A DNA stretch of 64,000 nt from Rhodovibrio salinarum DSM 9154 (GTDB taxonomy: Bacteria; Pseudomonadota; Alphaproteobacteria; Kiloniellales; Rhodovibrionaceae): contig NZ_KI911559.1 in NCBI RefSeq assembly GCF_000515255.1, positions 2,987,660 through 3,051,659 of the forward strand, read 5' to 3'. Below are positions 28,614 through 37,620 of the stretch, piece by piece; the stretch's first letter is position 1, and each line of letters begins with the position of its first letter. The translations under genes were made by a program, and so were the position numbers. The notes beneath the pieces were generated by a model. It did not search any database. It was not told where the DNA came from and saw nothing but the letters and a program-made list of their open reading frames with translations.

Positions 28614-28952
28614 ATGGCCGGTCCCGCGATGATCTCCCTCACCGACGCCGCCGCACAGCGGGTCAGGGACCTGATGGGCAAAAGCGATCAGCCGGTTAGC
28701 GGGCTGCGCATCGGCGTCAAGCCGCGCGGCTGCTCCGGGCTGGCCTACTACTTCGAGTACGCCAGTGAAAAGCGCCAGAACGAGGACGAGATCGACGACA
28801 AGGGCGTGAAGCTGTTCATTGACCCGGCGTCGGTCATGTTCCTGTTCGGCTCCGAGATCGACTATCAGGAAGGCAAAATCGAAAGCGGTTTCGTCTTCAA
28901 CAACCCGAACGAAAAGGGTCGTTGCGGCTGCGGCGAAAGCTTCACCGTCTGA
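28614..28952 (+). CDS. sufA: A-type Fe-S carrier SufA/IscA
   Basis: A 112-residue A-type carrier that transfers clusters to target proteins. The three conserved cysteines are in PRGCSGLAY and RCGCGESF. GGAAGG six bases before ATG 28614 marks the start; an ATG at 28596 has no such site. Last gene of the suf operon, followed 35 bases later by a terminator. Confidence 0.94.
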   Translation: MAGPAMISLTDAAAQRVRDLMGKSDQPVSGLRIGVKPRGCSGLAYYFEYASEKRQNEDEIDDKGVKLFIDPASVMFLFGSEIDYQEGKIESGFVFNNPNEKGRCGCGESFTV

Positions 28953-28987
28953 CAGCCGCGCCAACCCGGCGACCAACGACACACATG

Positions 28988-29021
28988 CGCCGCCCTGCAT
29001 ACTGCTGCCGGGCGGCGTTTT
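28988..29021 (+). terminator. Rho-independent terminator of the suf operon
   Basis: An eight-bp GC stem (CGCCGCCC, 28988-28995, with 29010-29017) closes a 14-base loop and runs into TTTTCTCGTT. Confidence 0.85.
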
Positions 29022-29125
29022 CTCGTTCGGCCCCCGTTGTTCCTGTCAGCCCATGGTCGGCGAACGTCCCGTAACCTACCTTCGTCACATTCATTCAACA
29101 ACTGGCGACCACTGCCCTGCCCAAC

Positions 29126-29917
29126 ATGACGCAACGCGACCCCGCCGTCCGCGACACCAAGCTCGATGCCAGCGCCCCGGATTTCCCGGTTCGCGAGGCG
29201 ACCTGCCGCGTGCACGCAGTGGAAGCCGCAACCCACGACACCCGTATCGTCCGGCTGCGCGTGGAAGACGGCGGGCCATTCGACTATGCCGCAGGACAGT
29301 ACGCGCGTGTTGCCTTTCCGGGCTTCGATCCGCGCGACTATTCGATCGCCAGCCGCCCCGGCGACCGCGATCTGGTTTTCCACATCCGCAACATCGGCGG
29401 CGGCCCCAGCCACTACGTTGCGACCCAGCTCAACAAGAACGAACGCGTCACGGTGCGCGGGCCGTTCGGCCATACCTACCTGCGCAGCCATCGCCCGGAC
29501 CCGATCGTCGCAATCGGCGGCGGTTCCGGTTTGGGCCAGATGGCAGCGATTGTGGAAGAGGCGCTGGCCTACGGCCATGACGCGCCGGTGCATCTCTATT
29601 TCGGTGCCCGCGCGGAGCGCGACGTCTACCTGGAAGAACGGATGGGCTTGCTGGTCGACCAGTACCCGAATTTCCGCTTCGTCCCCGTCCTCTCCGAACC
29701 GGAGGCCGGGACCGAGCGGCGCATCGCTCTGGTCACCGACGCCCTCATCGCCGATGCGCCCGACCTCGCGGGCGCCGTCAGCTATCTTGCCGGCCCGCCA
29801 CCGATGGTCGAAGCCGCCACCAAGGCCCTGACCGACCTCGGCGTTGCTCCCGAGGACATTCACGCCGACGCCTTCATCTCCGAAGCCCAACGCAAACTGC
29901 GCGACGGCGAGATTTAG
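29126..29917 (+). CDS. FAD/NAD(P)H oxidoreductase, ferredoxin-reductase type
   Basis: A 263-residue flavin reductase of the FNR superfamily without an attached Fe-S domain. The FAD-binding barrel includes FDYAAGQYARVAFP and RDYSIASRP (the RxYS motif). The NAD(P)-binding half starts at AIGGGSGLGQM and ends with YLAGPPPMVEA. Such modules pass electrons from NAD(P)H to a ferredoxin or oxygenase. It is separated from suf by a terminator and convergent with the cobalamin genes, so its partner is not evident. Confidence 0.85.
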   Translation: MTQRDPAVRDTKLDASAPDFPVREATCRVHAVEAATHDTRIVRLRVEDGGPFDYAAGQYARVAFPGFDPRDYSIASRPGDRDLVFHIRNIGGGPSHYVATQLNKNERVTVRGPFGHTYLRSHRPDPIVAIGGGSGLGQMAAIVEEALAYGHDAPVHLYFGARAERDVYLEERMGLLVDQYPNFRFVPVLSEPEAGTERRIALVTDALIADAPDLAGAVSYLAGPPPMVEAATKALTDLGVAPEDIHADAFISEAQRKLRDGEI

Positions 29918-29975
29918 AGCAGCCGGACCAGCGGCCCCAAACACAGAAATGTCGTGTGCGGCAGTCTCGGGCCGG

Positions 29976-31415
29976 TCATTCTACCTGCCGGTGACCGCCC
30001 CCTCCCTTTTCCGCAACCGGAGCGGTGCTGCCGACTTCGGCAGTCTGCGGCGCAGCAGTATCCTGTCCAGAGCTGTCATGCGCGCGGTCGATCAGGTGCA
30101 GGAACGACCCCATCACCTGGCCAGCGACCAAGCCGGTCGCCCCGCGGTCGCGGCCCGAGGCGTCGCCAACCCTGGCAAGCGGTCTGCCCGTCTCATGCCG
30201 CGTGCGGGCATAATGGAACTCGTGCCCGCGCACGCGCGTGCCAGCGGGACCGAACGGCGTCTCCACCATCAGCTTTACCGTGCGGTAGCCGAGGTGCAGG
30301 CGCGGCTCGGCGAAGCTGGTCTCGACGTCCAGCAGCCCGGCCATCGCGTGCGCCGTCCCGTCCGCGTCAATGAGATGGCGGCCCAGCGCCATGTATCCAC
30401 CGCACTCCCCAAACACCCAGGCCCCGCGCCGAGCCGCTTCGCGCAGGCCATTCAGAAACCTTTGGGCGCCGGCCAATCGGTCCGCGTAGAGCTCCGGATA
30501 CCCGCCCGGTAGGTAAACCGCATCCGCTTGTCGATCCGGCGCCGCGTCCGCCAGCGGGGAAAAGGGCACGACCTCGGCCCCGGCGTCCCGCCACCCCTGC
30601 AGCACCCCGTCGTAGGCGAACGCGAACGCCGCATCGCGTGCGACCGCGATTCGCTGGCCGAGTGGTGGCAGCGGCGGTCCTGCCTGACCGGGCGCGAGCT
30701 CGGTCGGCCGGGCCATCGCGATCAAAGCGTCCAAATCCACCGATGGCGCCAGCCAGTCGGCAGCCGACTCGATCCGGGCTTCCAGATCGCCGTGCTCGCC
30801 CGCCTGAACCAGGCCCAGGTGGCGGGACGGCATCTCCAACCGGTCATCCCGCGGCAAGCAGCCCAGGCACGCGACACCGGCCCGGGCGGCCGCCTCGCGC
30901 AACAGAGCGGCGTGTCCTTCCCCGCCGACACGGTTGAAGATCACGCCCGCCACGTCGACACCGGGATCGTGGCGCGCGAAGCCTTCGAGCAGTGCAGCGG
31001 CGGAGGCGGCCATGCCCTTGGCATCGACCACCAGAACCACCGGCCAACCAGTCAGACGCGCGGCTTCCGCGGTCGACCCGGCGCCGCCGGCCGCGCCGTC
31101 GAACAGGCCCATCACCCCCTCGCCCACCAGCACCTCGGCATCCCGCGACAGCCGGCGCAACACCTCTGCCCGCGTTGCCGCGCGCATCGCCCAACCATCG
31201 AAGTTCAGGCAGGGCCGGCCACTCGCCGCCGTATGAAACGCGGGGTCGATATAGTCAGGACCGACTTTGAGGGAAGCAACGCGCGTACCGCGACGCTTCA
31301 GGGCACGCAACAGGGCCAGAGTCGCCAGGGTCTTGCCGCTCCCGGACGCCGGTGCGGCGATCAGCAGGCCCGGCGGCGTTTCATCCACAGGCGGAGACGC
31401 CACGGCACGCGTCAC
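29976..31415 (-). CDS. cobB: Cobyrinate / hydrogenobyrinate a,c-diamide synthase
   Basis: Amidates the a and c side chains of the corrin ring with glutamine and ATP. The 479-residue protein has a P-loop (IAAPASGSGKTLATLA), the VGPDYIDPAFH motif, and a C-terminal class I amidotransferase domain with cysteine nucleophile in FGECGGYMALG and the histidine in GSFLHLI. The start is GTG; 31415 gives a GTGA four-base overlap with cobA and has GGGAG just upstream, while 31427 is an in-frame alternative. The last 40 residues are low-complexity. Confidence 0.94.
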   Translation of the reverse strand: MTRAVASPPVDETPPGLLIAAPASGSGKTLATLALLRALKRRGTRVASLKVGPDYIDPAFHTAASGRPCLNFDGWAMRAATRAEVLRRLSRDAEVLVGEGVMGLFDGAAGGAGSTAEAARLTGWPVVLVVDAKGMAASAAALLEGFARHDPGVDVAGVIFNRVGGEGHAALLREAAARAGVACLGCLPRDDRLEMPSRHLGLVQAGEHGDLEARIESAADWLAPSVDLDALIAMARPTELAPGQAGPPLPPLGQRIAVARDAAFAFAYDGVLQGWRDAGAEVVPFSPLADAAPDRQADAVYLPGGYPELYADRLAGAQRFLNGLREAARRGAWVFGECGGYMALGRHLIDADGTAHAMAGLLDVETSFAEPRLHLGYRTVKLMVETPFGPAGTRVRGHEFHYARTRHETGRPLARVGDASGRDRGATGLVAGQVMGSFLHLIDRAHDSSGQDTAAPQTAEVGSTAPVAEKGGGGHRQVE

Positions 31416-32251
31416 CCGGTCTCCCACTTACTGCGGGTTCCCAGCGGGTCGCCTTCCAGCACCCGACCGGCCATCGCGCCCAGCCAGTCGAGTCCGGCGC
31501 GCAGGCGCACCACCTCGCCGAACACGACCACCGCAGGCGGTTGCAGGCCGCTTTCCTGCACGTCCGCGTGAGCGCGCGCGACCGTCGTCTCCAAGACCTG
31601 CTGGCTGCTGGTACTTGCCTGACAGATCACCGCGACCGGCTCGTCCGGCCGACGCCCGCCCTCTAGGAGACGCGTGGTGATCTGGTGTAGGTGTTTCATC
31701 GCCATGTAGGCCACGATCACCGGGGAGGACTTGGCCAGCGCGTGCCAATCGATGCCGTCCGGTACCTCACCGGTCGTGCCGTGGCCGGTCACGAAGGTGA
31801 CAGCGGAATTGGTCTCCCGATGCGTGACCGGGATACCGGCATAGGCCAACCCGCCGATCCCGGCCGAGATGCCAGGGACGATCCGGAATTGGATGCCGGC
31901 CTGAACCAGGCTCAGCGCTTCTTCCCCGCCGCGGCCGAACACGAACGGGTCACCGCCCTTGAGCCGCAGCACGCGCTTGTTCTCGCGCGCCAGCTGAACC
32001 AGCCGGTAGGAGATGTCGACCTGCTTGGCCGACGGCCGCCCGCCGCGCTTGCCCGCATACTCAAGCACGGTGTGCGCGCCGGCCATGTCCAGGATTCTCT
32101 GATCGACCAGCGCATCGTAGATCACGTGGTCGGCCTGCTGCAGGGCGCCGTAACCCGCCAGCGTCATCAGTGCGGCATCGCCCGGCCCGGAGCCGACCAG
32201 CCACACCCACCCCGGCTGCATCTGCGGCAAATCGATCGGAAGTCCATGCAT
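31412..32251 (-). CDS. cobA: Uroporphyrinogen-III C-methyltransferase
   Basis: SUMT methylates uroporphyrinogen III at C2 and C7 to give precorrin-2, the entry to the corrin route. The protein (279 residues) shows VWLVGSGPGDAALMTL at the N-terminus, the YDALVDQRIL and RLKGGDPFVFGRGGEE motifs, and PGISAGIGGLAYAGIPVTHR. The start is taken at ATG 32251; a GTG nine bases earlier is possible. It is divergent from cbiD, and translation is coupled to cobB. Confidence 0.95.
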   Translation of the reverse strand: MHGLPIDLPQMQPGWVWLVGSGPGDAALMTLAGYGALQQADHVIYDALVDQRILDMAGAHTVLEYAGKRGGRPSAKQVDISYRLVQLARENKRVLRLKGGDPFVFGRGGEEALSLVQAGIQFRIVPGISAGIGGLAYAGIPVTHRETNSAVTFVTGHGTTGEVPDGIDWHALAKSSPVIVAYMAMKHLHQITTRLLEGGRRPDEPVAVICQASTSSQQVLETTVARAHADVQESGLQPPAVVVFGEVVRLRAGLDWLGAMAGRVLEGDPLGTRSKWETG

Positions 32252-32295
32252 GGTCCGCACTGTAACCGCGGCTGTAGACCAGGGCTAGGGGCTAC

Positions 32296-32324
32296 GTCAC
32301 AAGCTCTGATCGTAGCTTGGTGAC
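32296..32324. promoter_or_regulatory. Inverted repeat in the divergent cobA/cbiD spacer
   Basis: GTCACAAGCT (32296-32305) and AGCTTGGTGAC (32314-32324) are complementary except for one bulged base, with an eight-base loop. The element lies in the middle of the 101 bases between two divergent cobalamin genes, where an operator or a small transcript structure would be expected. The binding protein, if any, is unknown. Confidence 0.4.
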
Positions 32325-32352
32325 ACGCCCTGAGACCGCTAAGTTCTGCGCC

Positions 32353-33453
32353 ATGGCACGCAAACCGGACGGGGAGCTGAGACGGGGCTGGACCACGGGC
32401 GCCTGCGCGACCGCGGCGACAAAAGCTGCCTATAGCGCGCTCCTGACCGGCAACTTCCCCGACCCGGTCACGATCCACCTGCCCAAGGGCCAGGAACCGG
32501 CCTTCGCGCTCGCCATCCACAGCCTGGAGGCGGACAGCGCCACCGCCGGCGTGATCAAGGACGCGGGCGACGACCCGGACGTCACCCACGGCTGCCTAGT
32601 ACGCGTCACCGTCACCCGCGGCGCCCCCGGCAGCGGCGTCGTCTTCGTCGCCGGCGAGGGCGTCGGCACCGTGACCCGCAGCGGCCTGCAGATTCCCCCC
32701 GGCGAGGCGGCGGTGAACCCGGTGCCCCGACAGCTGATGACCGATCACGTGGCTGAAGTTGCGCAGGCCCATGGCGACGCCGGCGACGTCCGGCTGGAAA
32801 TCGCCATTCCCGGCGGCACGGAGATCGCCAAGGAGACGCTGAACGGGCGACTGGGGATTCTCGGCGGGCTGTCGGTGCTCGGCACGACGGGGGTGGTAAT
32901 CCCCTACTCCTGCGCCTCCTGGATTCACTCGATCCACCGCGGCATCGACGTCGCGCGCGAGGCCGGCATGACCCACGTCGCGGGCGCCACCGGCTCGACC
33001 AGTGAGGCGGCGGTCAAGGCGCTCTACGGCCTGGACGAGATCGCGCTTTTGGACATGGGCGATTTCGCCGGCGGCTTGCTGAAATACCTGCGCGAGCATC
33101 CGGTGGCGAAGCTGTCGATCGCCGGCGGCTTCGGCAAGCTGGCCAAGCTGGCGCAGGGCCACCTCGATCTGCATTCGGGCAAGAGCCGGGTCGATACCGG
33201 CTTCCTGGCCGAAGTGCTGGGCGAGATGGGCGCCGGCGCGGAGGTAGTCGCACAGGCGCGCGGCTGCGAGACAGGCGCCCAGGTGCTCGCCGTGGCACGG
33301 GCCTACGACCTGCCGCTGGCGGACCTGATTGCGGCGCGCGCGGCCGCGGTGGCGCAGGAGACGGCGGGCGACCGGGTCAAGGTCGAGGTCCTGATCTTCG
33401 ACCGAGAGGGCACCCAACTCGGCTCGAGCGAGGCGGTGTCGCTTGGCGCTTGA
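32353..33453 (+). CDS. cbiD: Cobalt-precorrin-5B (C1)-methyltransferase CbiD
   Basis: CbiD adds the C1 methyl group in the cobalt-early pathway, taking the place of aerobic CobF. The 366-residue protein begins with the family signature LRRGWTTGACATAATKAA and contains VNPVPRQLM, LGTTGVVIPYSCASW and HVAGATGSTSE. The start at 32353 (MARKPDG) suits the family; the reading frame extends to 32317. It overlaps cobK by 11 bases. Confidence 0.94.
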   Translation: MARKPDGELRRGWTTGACATAATKAAYSALLTGNFPDPVTIHLPKGQEPAFALAIHSLEADSATAGVIKDAGDDPDVTHGCLVRVTVTRGAPGSGVVFVAGEGVGTVTRSGLQIPPGEAAVNPVPRQLMTDHVAEVAQAHGDAGDVRLEIAIPGGTEIAKETLNGRLGILGGLSVLGTTGVVIPYSCASWIHSIHRGIDVAREAGMTHVAGATGSTSEAAVKALYGLDEIALLDMGDFAGGLLKYLREHPVAKLSIAGGFGKLAKLAQGHLDLHSGKSRVDTGFLAEVLGEMGAGAEVVAQARGCETGAQVLAVARAYDLPLADLIAARAAAVAQETAGDRVKVEVLIFDREGTQLGSSEAVSLGA

Positions 33454-34210
33454 GACGGCCACCCCCACGCACCTATTGATCCTGGGCGGCACGGCGGAAG
33501 CCGCGGCGCTCGCCCGGCGGCTGGATGGCGTCCCGGGCCTGCAGGTAACCAGTTCCCTCGCCGGGCGCACCACGGGCGGGCGCGACCTGCCGGGAAGCCT
33601 GCGGGTTGGCGGCTTCGGCGGGGTTGACGGCCTGGCCGCCTACCTGGCGACCGCCGAGATCGATCTGCTGGTCGACGCCACCCACCCGTTCGCCGCCGAG
33701 ATCACACGCAACGCCGCCGCGGCCTGCGCGGCCGCCGGGGTGGCGCGCCTGCGCCTGCAACGCCCGGCCTGGCAGCCGATGACGGGCGACCGCTGGGAGT
33801 ACGTGGACGCCCCCGCCACAGCCGCGCCGGCGCTTGGACGTCATGGCGCCAACGTCTTCCTCGCCACGGGCCGCAGCGACCTCGCCGCCTTTTCGCACCT
33901 CGGCGACAAGCACTTCCTGGTCCGACTGGTGGAGTCCCCCCAAGCGCCGCTGGAACTTGCGCACGCCACCCTGGTGACCGGCCGTGGCCCGTTCCGGGAG
34001 GCCGAGGACCGCGCCCTGCTGCAAAAGCACGCCATCGACGTCGTCGTCACCAAGAACAGCGGCGGCGACGGCGCCTACGCCAAGCTCGCCGCCGCGCGGG
34101 CACTCGGGCTGCCGGTGGTGATGATCGACCGACCGCCGGAACCGGAAGGGGAAACGGTTGCGAGCGTGAACGACGCAAGAGACTGGGTACTGGCCCGGAT
34201 CGGGCGGTGA
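33443..34210 (+). CDS. cobK: Precorrin-6A reductase
   Basis: NADPH-dependent reductase of the corrin macrocycle (CobK/CbiJ). The 255-residue protein has LLILGGTAEAAALARRL, the conserved DATHPFAAEITRNA and a C-terminal VVVTKNSGGDGAYAKLAAA. The most likely start is the TTG at 33443, inside the end of cbiD and preceded by GAGG nine bases upstream, since no ATG occurs near the N-terminus. The overlap implies coupled translation. Confidence 0.92.
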   Translation: MALETATPTHLLILGGTAEAAALARRLDGVPGLQVTSSLAGRTTGGRDLPGSLRVGGFGGVDGLAAYLATAEIDLLVDATHPFAAEITRNAAAACAAAGVARLRLQRPAWQPMTGDRWEYVDAPATAAPALGRHGANVFLATGRSDLAAFSHLGDKHFLVRLVESPQAPLELAHATLVTGRGPFREAEDRALLQKHAIDVVVTKNSGGDGAYAKLAAARALGLPVVMIDRPPEPEGETVASVNDARDWVLARIGR

Positions 34211-34214
34211 GATC

Positions 34215-34261
34215 GGGACGCGGGGGCAAGGGCCATGCCGGAGCTCCCCTAAACGCGTCCC
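34215..34261. terminator. Hairpin between convergent cobK and cobM
   Basis: GGGACGCG (34215-34222) pairs perfectly with 34254-34261, and an inner GGGG/CCCC pairing extends the stem. It fills the 52-base gap between the stop codons of two convergent genes, but has no T-tract. A bidirectional barrier to transcription is plausible. Confidence 0.5.
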
Positions 34262-34262
34262 T

Positions 34263-35030
34263 CTACCCGCTTTTGCGCTTCGGCCGCAGCAGGTGGACGC
34301 TGTCGGGATCGTACAGATGGCTGTCGGCGAAGTCGTTGTCGCCCAGCACCCGGCCAACCATCACCAGTGCGGTCCGGGTGATCTTGGCGGCGCGCGCCTT
34401 CTCGCGAATATCGGACAGGGTGCCGCGAATGACCTGCTCGTCCGGCCAGGAAGCGCGGTAGATCACCGCCGCCGGGCAGTCGGCGCCGTAGTAAGGGGTC
34501 AACGCCTCCTCGACGTAGCGCAGGTTGCGCACCGACAGATGGATCGCCAGCGTGGCACCGCTCTGCCCCAGCGTTTCCAGCTCTTCGCCACTCGGCATCT
34601 GCGAGGATTTCATCGCCGTGCGGGTCAGGATCACCGTCTGCGAAACGTCGGGTAGCGTCAGCTCCTTGCCGAGCGACGCGGCGGCGGCGGTGTAGGCTGG
34701 CACGCCGGGGACGATCTCGTAAGGAATGCCGGCCGCCTCCAGCCGACGGATCTGCTCGGCGATCGCGCCGTAGAGCGAGGGATCGCCGGAGTGCACGCGC
34801 GCGACGTCCTTGCCGTCGGCGTGCGCGGCCTCGATCTCCGCCATGATCTCGTTCAGGTGCATGGACGCGGTGTCGAGCACGTGCGCGCCATCGGGCGCGC
34901 AGGCGATCACCTCTTCCGGGACCAGGGAGCCGGCGTAGAGGCACACCGGGCACTGCTCGATGCGGCGCTGGCCGCGCACGGTGATCAGGTCCGGGGCGCC
35001 CGGTCCGGCGCCGATGAAATACACGGTCAC
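34263..35030 (-). CDS. cobM: Precorrin-4 C11-methyltransferase
   Basis: SAM-dependent tetrapyrrole methylase (CobM/CbiF) of 255 residues. It has VYFIGAGPGAPDLITVRG, the HSGDPSLYGAIAEQ motif, PGVPAYTAAAASLG and the TRTAMKSSQMP region. It starts with GTG at 35030, overlapping the TGA of the upstream cbiG-cobJ gene (GTGA). A longer frame to 35093 is not family-like. Confidence 0.94.
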   Translation of the reverse strand: MTVYFIGAGPGAPDLITVRGQRRIEQCPVCLYAGSLVPEEVIACAPDGAHVLDTASMHLNEIMAEIEAAHADGKDVARVHSGDPSLYGAIAEQIRRLEAAGIPYEIVPGVPAYTAAAASLGKELTLPDVSQTVILTRTAMKSSQMPSGEELETLGQSGATLAIHLSVRNLRYVEEALTPYYGADCPAAVIYRASWPDEQVIRGTLSDIREKARAAKITRTALVMVGRVLGDNDFADSHLYDPDSVHLLRPKRKSG

Positions 35031-36856
35031 GCAGCGTCTCCCGACTCGCTCTTGATGTGCTTCGCGGCATAGCCGCGGGGTGTATAGACCCACTGCCCGC
35101 CCTCGCCGCGCGGGATCGCGCGACTGGTCGATGCGCCGATCAAGAGCACGGTCAGCATGTCGATCTTGGCCGGGTCCAACTCGGCCAGCGTGGTCACGCG
35201 CACCTGTTCTTCCGGCCGACCAAGCTGGCGAGCGATCACCACCGGGGTATCGCCTGGGCGGTGCGCCGACAGGATCGCCTGCGCCTCGCCCAACTGCCAG
35301 GTGCGTCGGCGCGAAACCGGGTTATAGAGCGCGACCACGAAATCGCCTTCCGCCGCCGCCTTGAGCCGGCGCTGGATCTGGTCCCACGGGGTCAGCAGGT
35401 CGGACAGGGAGACGGTGCAGAAGTCGTGGCCGATCGGCGCGCCGATCCGCGCGGCCGCCGCCTGCAGGGCCGAGATGCCCGGGACCACGCGCACCGCCAC
35501 GCGGTTCCAGTCGGCGCGGTTTTCCCGCTCCAGCAGCTCGAACAGCGGGCTCGCCATCGCATAGACGCCGGGATCGCCGGAGCAGATCAGCGCCACGTCC
35601 CTGCCCTGCGCCGCCAGGTCGAGCGCGTGCGCCGCCCGCGCCTCCTCCTCGCCGAGCTGGAAGTCGTGGCGCGTCTTACCGCCCGCCCGATCACCCAGCA
35701 AGTCGAGGTAGAGACTGTAGCCGACCAAGTCGCTCGCCCGGTCGACCGCGTGCGCGGCCTCCGCCGTGCCCATCAGCGGGTCGCCGGGGCCGAGGCCGAC
35801 CAGCGTCATCGAGCCGCGCGGACGCCCGATCCGGGCGGCGTCGAGCGGCGACGGCGCCCGGGCGATGGCGCAGGTGGCGCGCCGGCTCTTGCGCTTGGCG
35901 ACCAACAACCGGCCGTCCGCGCCGGCGGCGGCCAGCGCCGCCCCTTCCGCCACGCCGTGGCAGCCGACCTCGCGATAGACCGCTTCCGACGGGGTCGCCA
36001 GCCGGGGCGTCTCGGCCTCCAGTGTCGCGGCGTCGAAGAAGCGCGCGGGGACGGCCAGCGCGGTCGCGGTGGCGTGCACCGCCGGCTCGTCCATCTTGAG
36101 GTCGACCGACACCACGGCCGCCACGGCGGTGTCCGCCAGACCGGCTTCGGTCAGGGTCGCGCGCACCAGCTCGGTCAGCTCATCGGGATCGCAGCCGCGC
36201 TCGCAGCCCACGCCGACCGTCAGCACGCGCGGGTGATAGACCAGCGTCTGTGGATCATCGCCGGGCGTCTCGATACTCGCCCGCAAATGCCAGGGCGCGT
36301 CGTCCGCCTGCGGCAGCGCCTGCAGCCAGTCCAGCTCGGGATCGATGCGGACGCGATCGCCCGCCAGCAGGCCGGCGGCGACGTCCTTGGCCCGCGCCGG
36401 GTTGGCGAGCGTCCAGTCCGCCGGTGGCTCGTCCAGCGCGATGCCGAATGCGAGGTCGCTTGCCGTCGTCACCGCCGGCAGACTCTCCAGCGAGTCCGCG
36501 ATCTGCCGCGCGAGCGCATTGGCGCCGCGATGGCCGCCCAACAGCGGCACGACGCTGGCGCCGTCCTCCCCGACCGCCAGCACTGGCGGCTCGGTACGCT
36601 TGTCGCCCAGCACGGGACCCAGAGCACGCACCAGGATGCCGGCGGCACAGACGCCGACGACCGGCCGGCCAGCGGCGAACAGCGCGCGCAGGGTGGCGAC
36701 CGTATCGGTGAAGGTCCGGTCCGCATCGTCCGCCCGGCCGGCGCGGCCCAGCACCTCCGCCGCTGGCAGGCCCTCCGCGATCCAACGGGCGGTGGCGAGG
36801 CCCCGGCGGGTCAGGGCCAGGATCGCGGGGCGGCTTTCACTCAACGGTTCAGACAC
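35027..36856 (-). CDS. cobJ: CbiG-CobJ fusion: cobalamin ring-contraction hydrolase and precorrin-3B C17-methyltransferase
   Basis: A 609-residue fusion. Residues 1 to about 335 are CbiG: an N-terminal domain with GVCAAGILVRALGP and GGHRGANALAR, then a C-terminal domain with VGVGCERGC and SVDLKMDEPA. CbiG opens the delta-lactone formed on ring contraction in the cobalt-early route. From about 349 a complete C17-methyltransferase follows (MTLVGLGPGDPLMGTAEA, CSGDPGVYAMASP, PGISALQAAAARIGAPIGHDF, VALYNPVSRRR). The GTG start at 36856 follows GGGGAGG by six bases and overlaps cobI by eight bases. A GTG at 36871 is possible. Confidence 0.92.
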   Translation of the reverse strand: MSEPLSESRPAILALTRRGLATARWIAEGLPAAEVLGRAGRADDADRTFTDTVATLRALFAAGRPVVGVCAAGILVRALGPVLGDKRTEPPVLAVGEDGASVVPLLGGHRGANALARQIADSLESLPAVTTASDLAFGIALDEPPADWTLANPARAKDVAAGLLAGDRVRIDPELDWLQALPQADDAPWHLRASIETPGDDPQTLVYHPRVLTVGVGCERGCDPDELTELVRATLTEAGLADTAVAAVVSVDLKMDEPAVHATATALAVPARFFDAATLEAETPRLATPSEAVYREVGCHGVAEGAALAAAGADGRLLVAKRKSRRATCAIARAPSPLDAARIGRPRGSMTLVGLGPGDPLMGTAEAAHAVDRASDLVGYSLYLDLLGDRAGGKTRHDFQLGEEEARAAHALDLAAQGRDVALICSGDPGVYAMASPLFELLERENRADWNRVAVRVVPGISALQAAAARIGAPIGHDFCTVSLSDLLTPWDQIQRRLKAAAEGDFVVALYNPVSRRRTWQLGEAQAILSAHRPGDTPVVIARQLGRPEEQVRVTTLAELDPAKIDMLTVLLIGASTSRAIPRGEGGQWVYTPRGYAAKHIKSESGDAA

Positions 36857-37556
36857 GCCAAGCCTCCCCACGCGCGTGCAGCAGGATCATCGAGAAGTAG
36901 GGCACCGCGCTCTCGTCCACCTGGTCGAGCGGCAGGATGCGCTGCGCCTGCATCGTCGCGCGCTCGACGTAGCGGGCATGCGGGGTCAGGCCGAGTTCGT
37001 CCAGCACCTGGCGCACCTTGGCGAAATGCCGGCCCAGCTTGATCACCGCCGCGGCGTCGGTGCGGCCAAGCTGACGCTTCAACTCCTCGACCTCCAAGGG
37101 CGCGGGGATCACCGACAGCACGTCGTTGCGCGCGGCCAAGGGCGCGCCGAGCACCGCCGAACAGGCGGTCAGCGACGAGACACCCGGCACCACCTCCACC
37201 GGATGACGCTCCGCCATCCGGCCGAACAGGTACATGAACGAGCCGTAGAAGAAGGGGTCACCCTCGCACAGCACCGCGACCGTCCGACCCGCCTCCAGGT
37301 ACTCCGACAGCTCGCCCGCCGCCTGATCGTAGATCTCCTGCGCGGGAAAGCGCGCGACCGTGATCGGCATGCGGATCGGAACTTCGGTCTGCCCGCCCGG
37401 CAGATGCGGGGCGACCAGCTTGCGCGCCAGGCTCTCGCCCTCCTCGGGCGCGGGATAGGCGACCACGTCCGCCGCGCGCAGCAGGCGGTAGGCCTTGAGG
37501 GTGATCAGGTCGGGGTCCCCGGGACCGATCCCGAGGCCGACCAGGCGGCCGGTCAT
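36849..37556 (-). CDS. cobI: Precorrin-2 C20-methyltransferase
   Basis: A 235-residue SAM-dependent methylase (CobI/CbiL). It shows LVGLGIGPGDPDLITLKA, CEGDPFFYGSFMYLFGR (the family-specific FFYGS form) and PGVSSLTACSAVLGAPLAARND. The ATG start at 37556 is unambiguous. It is tightly coupled with the downstream cbiG-cobJ gene, and a 64-base gap separates it from cobL. Confidence 0.94.
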   Translation of the reverse strand: MTGRLVGLGIGPGDPDLITLKAYRLLRAADVVAYPAPEEGESLARKLVAPHLPGGQTEVPIRMPITVARFPAQEIYDQAAGELSEYLEAGRTVAVLCEGDPFFYGSFMYLFGRMAERHPVEVVPGVSSLTACSAVLGAPLAARNDVLSVIPAPLEVEELKRQLGRTDAAAVIKLGRHFAKVRQVLDELGLTPHARYVERATMQAQRILPLDQVDESAVPYFSMILLHARGEAWRV

Positions 37557-37620
37557 GTGCGTGCGTTCTCCAGAGTTGCTCGTTCGTGTCGAAGGGGCCG
37601 AACCGGGATCGCGGCGTCCC

